The position numbers and the translations under genes were made by a program. A stretch of 25,824 nt of DNA from a virus, in the IMG/VR virus record IMGVR_UViG_3300034062_001679, positions 1-25,824 of that record; one strand, written 5' to 3'. Below are positions 21,319 through 25,824 of this stretch, one piece after another; the first letter of the stretch is position 1; every line of letters begins with the position of its first letter. The notes under the pieces were generated by a model. The model searched no databases and was not told where the DNA came from. It worked only from the letters and a program-made list of their open reading frames with translations.

Positions 21319-22193
21319 GTGTCCTCCATCTCTTGTATTGTTTTGAAAATCTGCAATGCTACCTGTGGCACTATTGCGTTGCCGTAGCCCTTTATGCTTT
21401 CTCTTCGCCACTTTGGAATGGTAATACCGTCCAGTTCGGTGGGAATCCCATCATCTCCGCCACAAATAGGGGGTTGAGTTGGGAAGTTTTGCCAGTCGGC
21501 TTGTAAATCGAAGCTATCACATCGGTCAGATTTGCCTTGCCACGGTCGATGCTCGCATTGCCACGAGCTTCTTGGCACTTGGGTGTCGGAAGCAATCCGC
21601 TCTTGGCTAGTTGTGGCAGAGCTGCACCGTACCTGACTCCCTTGCTGTTGACGTTGAGCCCGTTCTCGTCCAGCTTCCTGTTGCCCCTCTCCAAATCCGA
21701 GGCTTTCGGAGTAGGCAACAATCCATATTCGATCTCTTCTGTGGGGAGCACCGACGGCGCAAGCTGGAATAATAAACGGCTGTACGGCGTAACCTTCAGC
21801 TTCCAATTCAGCACACACCTCTTCGAGTACCACGCCCCCATTCCAAGTAGTAAGCCCGAAAACATTTTCGCCCACGACGTAGGTAGGTCTGATTTCTCGA
21901 ATAGCTCGTAACATGTGGGGCCAGAGGTGACGATCATCGTCTTTGCCTTTGCGCTTGCCCGCTGCGCTGTACGGCTGACAAGGGAATCCGCCTGTGAGAA
22001 CATCAATAGCTCCTTTGTGAACATTGAAATCTGTATTTGTGATGTCAGCATAGCTTATCGCCTCTGGCCAGTAATGATGTAATATCTTCCGTGGAAACTC
22101 TGCCCATTCACAATGAAAGATATTATCCCATCGCATCCATTCGGCGGCAAGATCGAAGCCGCCAATCCCCGAAAAAAGTGAGCCATGACGCAC
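21294..22193 (-). CDS. C5-cytosine DNA methyltransferase
   Basis: 299 residues. Motif I is SLFSGIGGFDLA (residues 5-16), motif IV GGFPCQPYS (68-76, catalytic Cys72), motif VI GENV (108-111), motif VIII HRRDRIWIV (151-159) and motif X YGNAIVPQVA (270-279). Residues about 160-235, the target-recognition part, are short, polar and Gln/Arg/Ser-rich. It methylates cytosine at C5, probably to shield phage DNA from host restriction; the target site cannot be read off. Residues about 64-267 are also read in another frame by the nested gene. The ATG overlaps the stop of the VRR-NUC gene. Confidence 0.95.
   Translation of the reverse strand: MRHGSLFSGIGGFDLAAEWMRWDNIFHCEWAEFPRKILHHYWPEAISYADITNTDFNVHKGAIDVLTGGFPCQPYSAAGKRKGKDDDRHLWPHMLRAIREIRPTYVVGENVFGLTTWNGGVVLEEVCAELEAEGYAVQPFIIPACAVGAPHRRDRIWIVAYSESLGFGEGQQEAGRERAQRQQQGSQVRCSSATTSQERIASDTQVPRSSWQCEHRPWQGKSDRCDSFDLQADWQNFPTQPPICGGDDGIPTELDGITIPKWRRESIKGYGNAIVPQVALQIFKTIQEMEDTWTQSTGG
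21392..22003 (-). CDS. Out-of-frame gene nested in the DNA methyltransferase gene
   Basis: A 203-residue frame lying completely within the methyltransferase gene, +1 to it on the same strand. The ATG at 22003 has the ribosome site AAAGGAG six bases upstream; a longer form from 22051 lacks one. Features are TSGPTCYELFEKSDLPTSW, SRLLFQLAPSVLP, two LLPTPK motifs (residues 95-100 and 137-142) and a C-terminus with LNPLFVAEMMGFPPNWT (176-192) and LPFQSGEE. I recall LPTP/MMGFPxxWT proteins as a recurrent, unnamed phage family next to C5 methyltransferases. It could aid or modulate the methyltransferase. The chance that it is a conserved shadow frame is not excluded. Confidence 0.65.
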   Translation of the reverse strand: MFSQADSLVSRTAQRASAKAKTMIVTSGPTCYELFEKSDLPTSWAKMFSGLLLGMGAWYSKRCVLNWKLKVTPYSRLLFQLAPSVLPTEEIEYGLLPTPKASDLERGNRKLDENGLNVNSKGVRYGAALPQLAKSGLLPTPKCQEARGNASIDRGKANLTDVIASIYKPTGKTSQLNPLFVAEMMGFPPNWTVLPFQSGEEKA

Positions 22194-22492
22194 TAGTCCT
22201 CCTTCAATACGTTAATTCGTGGTAGATCCGCTCCGATTATGTTGCACGCATCGTCTATCGACCGTGCAACGCCGTACTGGCCCCTCCAATGCGCTGCAAA
22301 CTCGTACTGATCTTCCGTGAGCTTGCCTTTGGCCTGCTTCACTTCGATCATGTAATTGCGCCCGCGCCACCCTACTACAAGATCGGGAAAGCCCTGCCCT
22401 ACTGCGCTCATAACAGCGACAGAAGCACCGATCTTGCGTAGGTATGCTACTATCTCTTTCTGGTTTATGTCCACCTTTGCAGCCCTCTTCAT
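22193..22492 (-). CDS. VRR-NUC domain nuclease
   Basis: 99 residues. INQKEIVAYLRKIGA, VGQGFPDLVVGWRG, YMIEVKQAKGKLTEDQYEF and IDDACNIIG follow the VRR-NUC (PD-(D/E)XK) pattern, with the catalytic Asp in FPDLV and Glu-x-Lys in IEVK. Stand-alone phage VRR-NUC proteins are thought to resolve or trim branched DNA. The ATG at 22492 is two bases after the upstream stop with no clear ribosome site, so translation is coupled; a TTG two codons earlier is possible. The stop overlaps the methyltransferase ATG. Confidence 0.85.
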   Translation of the reverse strand: MKRAAKVDINQKEIVAYLRKIGASVAVMSAVGQGFPDLVVGWRGRNYMIEVKQAKGKLTEDQYEFAAHWRGQYGVARSIDDACNIIGADLPRINVLKED

Positions 22493-22494
22493 AA

Positions 22495-22842
22495 TCAAAA
22501 GGGAAGATCAGTAGGTTCTGCAATAACCGTTGCCTTGCTTGCCTGTGCGCCTTCGCCTAGCTTGTCGATCTTCCAGCAATCGAGCGACGTAAACCAGCCC
22601 ATGCCGCCTTCGCGCTTGTTGTAACCGCGTCCGCGCAGGTTTACACGTGCAGTAACGGTATCGCCTACCTTGAAGCGGTCTAGCTCCTTACACTTGTCTT
22701 GCGTGAACTGGCACTCCAGTTCCTGCGGGTATTCCGATTGCGTCTTGACTACGAAAGATCGCTTCTGGAATGTGTCTTTTACCTGCTGCGTCTGTCCAAT
22801 ATGGATCAGCTCGCCCGTGATGTTGATTGCGTCGCTGCTCAT
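22495..22842 (-). CDS. DUF3127-like single-stranded DNA-binding protein candidate
   Basis: 115 residues. ITGELIHIGQTQQVKD, FQKRSFVVKTQSEYPQELE, DRFKVGDTVTARVNLRGR and GWFTSLDCWKID follow the DUF3127 pattern, a small OB-fold family common in Bacteroidota and their phages. The end TDLPF resembles the DDIPF tail by which SSB proteins recruit partners. It probably protects single-stranded DNA during phage replication. It is followed by a nuclease gene and linked upstream by an ATGA overlap. DNA binding itself is inferred. Confidence 0.8.
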   Translation of the reverse strand: MSSDAINITGELIHIGQTQQVKDTFQKRSFVVKTQSEYPQELECQFTQDKCKELDRFKVGDTVTARVNLRGRGYNKREGGMGWFTSLDCWKIDKLGEGAQASKATVIAEPTDLPF

Positions 22843-23039
22843 CGTGTGCCCTTCTTGCGCAGTCTATGCGCTATTTGTGAAAGTATATCTAGCGCGGCTT
22901 TGTATTCCGCTGCATCTCTGCTCATGTTAGCTTCGTATTCGTAGATACCGGCACGTTCGTGCCATTCTACAAGCTGATCGTCATCGAACCTGCTTATCAG
23001 GTGGATAACGAAATCCGGGTCGGTTTGTTCTTGGTACAT
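22839..23039 (-). CDS. Hypothetical small acidic helical protein
   Basis: 66 residues, starting MYQEQTDPDFVIHLISRF and ending in a basic run (RLRKKGTR). The first half is acidic, with helix-forming DDDQLVEWHERAG; the rest is a charged helix. The ribosome site AGGGCATAA precedes the ATG and the stop overlaps the SSB-like gene (ATGA). I recognise no family. Coupling to the SSB-like gene suggests a replication or recombination accessory role. Confidence 0.65.
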   Translation of the reverse strand: MYQEQTDPDFVIHLISRFDDDQLVEWHERAGIYEYEANMSRDAAEYKAALDILSQIAHRLRKKGTR

Positions 23040-23056
23040 GTTATGCCCTATATTCG
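23024..23056 (+). promoter_or_regulatory. Possible plus-strand promoter
   Basis: TTTGTTC at 23024..23030 and TATATTCG at 23049..23056 lie ahead of the plus-strand terminator at 23100. Read as a sigma-70 type promoter this is TTGTTC, 18 bases, TATATT (3 of 6 and 5 of 6). Read as a Bacteroidota type it is TTTG, 21 bases, TATATTCG, close to TAnnTTTG. It would start an RNA near 23061. It is an eye-made match overlapping the start of a minus-strand gene. Confidence 0.25.
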
Positions 23057-23099
23057 TTCACCCCTTGTAAGTGAGTGCGTGACTCCTTGCTCCCTCCGT

Positions 23100-23136
23100 G
23101 AGCCGTCAGACGAAAATCTGGCGGCTCTTTTATTTT
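23100..23136 (+). terminator. Intrinsic terminator facing against the operon
   Basis: On the plus strand GAGCCGTCAGA pairs with TCTGGCGGCTC (11 pairs, one G-U) around the loop CGAAAA, followed by TTTTATTTT. On the minus strand the same hairpin is preceded by an A-tract and followed by ACGGAGGG, so it does not read as a terminator for the phage genes. It lies directly after the stop of the gene at 23130..23498. It could end an unseen plus-strand RNA or block antisense transcription. Confidence 0.7.
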
Positions 23137-23498
23137 ACCCATTCGCCCAATGTGTTTTCATAGCCGAACACCGTAGTAGATAGAGGGTAACGTGCAAGCA
23201 CCGCTGATACGTCTTTGCCTACCGCCCCGCGTACTTTCGTGTTATGCGCATCTTTGAGCTTTGCTTGGTCTACTATCTCTTCTACTATCTTGACTATCTC
23301 ACGTTCTGCCGGCATGTTTGATAGCCGCTCCAGTATAAGCGCAATATAATCCTTTGCTGCCGCTATTGCATCCTGTTCGTTGATAGCATCGTTTACTATA
23401 AACTGCTTACGGTATCTACCGCCGCGTTGCGCCTGTACGGATGCTCTGATAGCTACTACCTTGCCGCTTATGCTCACTCGCTCTATACGCTGCTTCAT
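23130..23498 (-). CDS. Hypothetical helical protein
   Basis: 122 residues. The start at 23498 is supported by an ATGA overlap with the small membrane protein and by GGGG upstream; a longer in-frame start at 23555 would run through that gene. The N-terminus is beta-like (RVSISGKVVAIRASVQ) and basic, then a long helix follows (AIAAAKDYIALILERL, EIVKIVEEIVDQAK), ending in STTVFGYENTLGEWVK. No family is recognised. The A-tract at its end is the complement of the T-tract of the plus-strand terminator. Confidence 0.65.
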   Translation of the reverse strand: MKQRIERVSISGKVVAIRASVQAQRGGRYRKQFIVNDAINEQDAIAAAKDYIALILERLSNMPAEREIVKIVEEIVDQAKLKDAHNTKVRGAVGKDVSAVLARYPLSTTVFGYENTLGEWVK

Positions 23499-23635
23499 AC
23501 GATCCCCACTAGCCAAAGGAAGAAGTATAGTGCGCAGGCAAAGGCAATAATACAAGTGAGAGCCACAAAGAACAGGATCAGTACCATAGCATCCGCCGCA
23601 AAGCGTGCTAAATCGATGTCATCACGTCTGCTCAT
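23495..23635 (-). CDS. 46-residue membrane protein
   Basis: The gene starts MSRRDDIDLARFAADAMVLI and consists, after a charged N-terminal 15 residues, of about 30 hydrophobic residues (VLILFFVALTCIIAFACALY, then FFLWLVGIV). These could form one long membrane helix or a tight hairpin. The ATG at 23635 has AAGGGGGCAAGC upstream, overlaps the previous gene by 14 bases, and the stop overlaps the next ATG (ATGA). The ribosome site and overlaps support it. The function is unknown; it is too far from the holin-like genes to be assumed to be a holin. Confidence 0.6.
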   Translation of the reverse strand: MSRRDDIDLARFAADAMVLILFFVALTCIIAFACALYFFLWLVGIV

Positions 23636-23825
23636 GCTTGCCCCCTTTGTGCGGCTTGTAGTTAGCGCAGTAAAAGCCGTCTGGATCGTCCAGCTCTATC
23701 TCTAACACGTCGCAGAATGCGTATGGTACAGAGATGGTATAGAATCCTTCGTAGCTCAACTGATCGCGCTCGTATTCTTTCAATCGGCTGCATGTTCTGC
23801 AAGTGCCGTGGTTGTTATCGTGCAT
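23622..23825 (-). CDS. Small CxxC protein, possible zinc ribbon
   Basis: 67 residues starting MHDNNHGTCRTCSRLKEYERD. C9 and C12 form a CxxC knuckle; C38 in YAFCDV and C53 in FYCANYKPHKGG could complete a metal site. The rest is beta-like and acidic (CDVLEIELDDPDG). The ribosome site AAGGAG is good. The gene overlaps the end of another tiny CxxC gene at 23815..23982, making a tandem pair. Function unknown; metal binding is inferred. Confidence 0.65.
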   Translation of the reverse strand: MHDNNHGTCRTCSRLKEYERDQLSYEGFYTISVPYAFCDVLEIELDDPDGFYCANYKPHKGGKHEQT

Positions 23826-23982
23826 TGTTGACTCCTTGTGTTAAATGTAGGGGCTTTGGCTTCCCAACCTCCGCCCCTGTTCCAAACCATACCACGTCGT
23901 GGTACTTGCACAACCGACATCGCAGGGGCATTCCCTGCTCTGTTAGTTGTAATAAGACTGCATTTTGCAATCTATGCTTCAT
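23815..23982 (-). CDS. 55-residue CxxC protein
   Basis: The frame fills the otherwise empty stretch after the ParB-like gene. The ATG at 23982 overlaps the ParB-like stop (ATGA), and the TAA lies ten bases inside the next gene. MKHRLQNAVLLQLTEQG is followed by MPLRCRLCKYHDVVWFGTG, with C22 and C25 as a CxxC knuckle and His28 nearby, then KPKPLHLTQGVNNAR. I recognise a general resemblance to small phage zinc-knuckle proteins. The ribosome site is weak and translation is probably coupled. The DNA contains several GC-rich inverted repeats. Confidence 0.65.
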   Translation of the reverse strand: MKHRLQNAVLLQLTEQGMPLRCRLCKYHDVVWFGTGAEVGKPKPLHLTQGVNNAR

Positions 23983-24803
23983 GACTTGCGCAATAACTTA
24001 ACATCCACCCAATCAACTGGCCGATCCTTTGTGTGCAAGAAGTTAACGCGCTTGATGATCTTGCCCTGCCGCCACGCATCCCATGCGCGGATTAGCCCGG
24101 AAGCCATAGCAAAATTGCGGATGATGTGCCGATTGTTCTTGAGCCGCATCAATGTTTCGCGAATGTTGATGATGGTTTCATCCTGCGGAAGAAGCGGCAT
24201 TCCAGTTTGCAACACGTCAAAGAATCTATCTGCTTGTTGAGGAAAATGCTTGTCAATCAGGTAATGAGCGGCAAAAATCGACTTTGCATTGCCTAGAAGC
24301 TCTCTGTATTTGTTGTAGCGCGTACCATTGATCTTGGTATTGAAAAAGACTTCGTTGGCAGCCATATCGAATTGCTTAATCTTATCTACAACGCGCTGAT
24401 CGTACATAGGATTTTTCGATTCTAATGATAATACAACGCCAGCTACCGCAGCTTTAACATTGGCATCCTTTATACCAGCAATTCCCAGTTGATCGCCCGG
24501 CGTACGTGCCCGTCCTGTATCAATAGTCATCTTCGCTTTAACAGGCAGATTGTACGTTACCATCATTTGCACAGGTCTATCAGCTTTGACAACGCCAAAA
24601 AGTCTATGGTGACAATCAATCAAATTTCCGTTAACGTCAAATGCTGGCCCGCTATTGTCTATTGTCCAGTTACCTTCTAAAATGTATTTGGCAAACATAT
24701 CTACGCGCTGATGCGAGATTGCTCTATTGCCTGCGGATTTAGAAAGAAAATCCCTTGCTATTTGTGGCGTGATGGTCATTTCGACCGAATATATATTGCT
24801 CAT
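23979..24803 (-). CDS. ParB/Srx-like phage protein
   Basis: 274 residues. The start at 24803 is fixed by an ATGA overlap and by the ribosome site AAGGGGAGCAAGG. ISHQRVDMFAKYILEGNWT, then FDVNGNLIDCHHRLFGVV, then VQMMVTYNLP, TIDTGRARTPGDQLGIAG is the ParB/Srx-like pattern, with DCHHR (residues 63-67) at the place of the usual DGQHR nucleotide-binding motif. The C-terminal half is helical. Phage members of this superfamily include nucleases and NTP-using regulators. The exact activity is not visible. A longer in-frame start exists but would overlap the upstream gene more. Confidence 0.75.
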   Translation of the reverse strand: MSNIYSVEMTITPQIARDFLSKSAGNRAISHQRVDMFAKYILEGNWTIDNSGPAFDVNGNLIDCHHRLFGVVKADRPVQMMVTYNLPVKAKMTIDTGRARTPGDQLGIAGIKDANVKAAVAGVVLSLESKNPMYDQRVVDKIKQFDMAANEVFFNTKINGTRYNKYRELLGNAKSIFAAHYLIDKHFPQQADRFFDVLQTGMPLLPQDETIINIRETLMRLKNNRHIIRNFAMASGLIRAWDAWRQGKIIKRVNFLHTKDRPVDWVDVKLLRKS

Positions 24804-25018
24804 CCTTGCTCCCCTTCCGTTGGTTTGTAGGTTAATTTTTCCAGCATTATTAGAGCTGGGTTGTTTTCTTCGCAATCTTCGTACGCATCATTCAGTAATC
24901 GCATGATCTCTTTTGCAACTTGCATAGTCGGTAGGCAATCTGCAACGCAGAAGTCAGCATCGAGATCAACCACCGAATAGAATCCGCTTGGCTGCTTCCA
25001 TGTTCCTAGCTTTCTCAT
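24800..25018 (-). CDS. Hypothetical small protein
   Basis: 72 residues beginning MRKLGTWKQPSGFYSVVDLD. A short beta-like N-terminus is followed by an acidic middle (LDADFCVADC) and a helix (AKEIMRLLNDAYEDCEENNP). ATGA overlaps join it to the genes on both sides, which supports the frame. No family is recognised. It may work with the neighbour at 25015..25260, which is similarly small and acidic. Confidence 0.6.
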   Translation of the reverse strand: MRKLGTWKQPSGFYSVVDLDADFCVADCLPTMQVAKEIMRLLNDAYEDCEENNPALIMLEKLTYKPTEGEQG

Positions 25019-25260
25019 CGCTGTTCCTCCGTTGGATCAATGTCGCGGCTGTATTGTAAGTCGTATTCGTAGCGATATGGGTCATATTTACTTGTAACAA
25101 CCCAGTGATAGCCATAAAAATCTGTGCTGTTTATCCCACGTACTTCTATTGCATACTGGTTGTCAAAAGATGCTTTATCATACGCAGACTGCCAGCTATC
25201 ATAAACTCCGACTATGTGGTTATCGCTATACTCATCCGCTGACAAAATGTATATCTTCAT
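25015..25260 (-). CDS. Small phage protein with a YSDNHIVGVYDS motif
   Basis: 81 residues starting MKIYILSADEYSDNHIVGVY. A single beta strand leads into the Y-S-D-x-H-I-x-G-V motif, which I recall from small phage and bacterial proteins of unknown function, followed by a helix (AYDKASF) and an acidic, Tyr-rich tail. The start at 25260 is supported by an ATGA overlap and a strong ribosome site (ACGGAGGTG); an earlier in-frame start is less likely. Confidence 0.65.
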   Translation of the reverse strand: MKIYILSADEYSDNHIVGVYDSWQSAYDKASFDNQYAIEVRGINSTDFYGYHWVVTSKYDPYRYEYDLQYSRDIDPTEEQR

Positions 25261-25824
25261 CGCTGCACCTCCGTATATGCGCCCTTGCTCCATACGAGAT
25301 CGAGTTCTTTAGCACGTCGTGCTACGTATTCGCGGATCGGTGCTTTGATACCTTCGTCTACGCTCTTGATTTGCATCACAATCGCCGTTAGCTCTTCTGG
25401 CCCCGTAGCGGCATCGATAGCCGATAGCCACTCCGTTATAGCTTCGTCCTGCTCTGACGTCGTAGCGGGCTTTATAGGCGGCAATTCGATACGTTCCGCG
25501 CCCTGCACTTGCACAACTTCCTCTTCATCAAGCATACCGAGACCGCACGCACTCAAGATCGCCCTGCGCTTTGCCTGCGTTGCTGCTTTCTTCATAGCAT
25601 TGCTAGCAGCATCGCCACGCATACCGCCAATCGTAACAGCTCCTATGTCCTCGGAGTAGCTGCCCGTCGGCGTTTCGCATCGGGCTGTTACTACATACTG
25701 ATCGCCGATGACCTCACGAGCTACGATCGCCACACGAAGACCGCGAATAGATGTAAGCTGCGCTGTGCAGGTCTTGTTAGCGTACAACGTGAGCTTGCCA
25801 GATAGCTTGATTAGATCAAACGGC
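25257..25824 (-). CDS. Possible phage recombination-associated protein (partial, cut by the right edge)
   Basis: The frame is open to the end of the window, so the gene starts beyond 25824; a TTG at 25787 is only an internal codon. Visible residues include FDLIKLSGKLTLYANKTC, RVAIVAREVIGDQYVV, AVTIGGMRGDAASNAMKKAA and QAKRRAILSACGLGMLDEEE. Families with KAxTKAKRR-x-LSxxGLGxLDE and an N-terminal GKLTLYANK are common in phage recombination or replication clusters, some of them single-strand annealing protein-like. That assignment is from memory of the pattern and is tentative. The stop overlaps the next ATG. Confidence 0.6.
   Translation of the reverse strand, partial: PFDLIKLSGKLTLYANKTCTAQLTSIRGLRVAIVAREVIGDQYVVTARCETPTGSYSEDIGAVTIGGMRGDAASNAMKKAATQAKRRAILSACGLGMLDEEEVVQVQGAERIELPPIKPATTSEQDEAITEWLSAIDAATGPEELTAIVMQIKSVDEGIKAPIREYVARRAKELDLVWSKGAYTEVQR

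Noticed and set aside
22212-22523. Minus-strand frame of 103 codons overlapping the nuclease and SSB-like genes
   Set aside because: Arg/Cys/Ser-rich, no ribosome site, and it conflicts with two recognisable domains; unlike the nested frame in the methyltransferase gene, it shows no conserved-looking motif.
1-25824. tRNA genes, CRISPR arrays, insertion sequences and attachment sites
   Set aside because: Reading both strands by eye I found no cloverleaf, no repeat-spacer array, no transposase and no integrase; a covariance-model search would be needed to exclude a divergent tRNA.

Overview
This window is a contiguous piece of a tailed double-stranded DNA phage (or prophage) genome. Every supported gene lies on the minus strand, so transcription runs from high to low coordinates. 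Genes are packed with ATGA, GTGA and TAATG stop/start overlaps and no gap exceeds about 120 bases. A 1172-residue tape measure, a major tail tube-like protein and an HK97-type head module point to a siphovirus with a long tail. By the usual rule of about 0.15 nm per tape-measure residue, the tail would be roughly 175 nm. The host is not shown directly. A DUF3127-type SSB-like protein and some phage families here lean towards Bacteroidota or relatives, but several genes have strong AGGAGG-type ribosome sites, so this is held at low confidence. No integrase, DNA polymerase, helicase or recognisable endolysin lies in the window.

Right part (about 20.6-25.8 kb, transcribed first): DNA-metabolism and small accessory genes. 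They include a possible recombination-associated protein cut by the right edge, a ParB/Srx-like protein, two tiny CxxC proteins, two micro-membrane proteins, a DUF3127 SSB-like protein ending in DLPF, a VRR-NUC nuclease, a C5-cytosine DNA methyltransferase and a class I SAM methyltransferase. A second protein of about 203 residues is encoded out of frame inside the C5 methyltransferase gene, with its own ribosome site.

Replication part (18.5-20.6 kb): a winged-helix initiator-like gene carrying five perfectly spaced 11-bp iterons beside a purine/pyrimidine-skewed AT-rich stretch, so the gene probably contains the origin, as lambda O does. It overlaps a second gene by 170 nt. A protein made mainly of DnaA domain IV follows, and one DnaA-box-like site lies just upstream of the initiator.

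Packaging and head (11.9-18.5 kb): small and large terminase, a three-part fusion of portal, a GGDAG-type domain and a Mu gpF-like domain, an HK97 S78 prohead protease, an HK97-fold capsid protein with an N-terminal scaffold-like segment, and a probable head-decoration protein.

Middle block (8.0-11.9 kb): fibre-like or cement-like proteins, a LamG-like host-contact candidate and membrane proteins resembling XhlA/holin pairs. It sits, unusually, between the capsid and connector genes.

Left part (1-8.0 kb): head-tail connector, gp10-like and tail-terminator-like genes, a family 2 glycosyltransferase just before the tail tube gene, an intrinsic terminator after the tube gene, two paralogous tail-assembly genes flanking a third gene that may be reached by +1 frameshifting, the tape measure and the start of the next tail gene.
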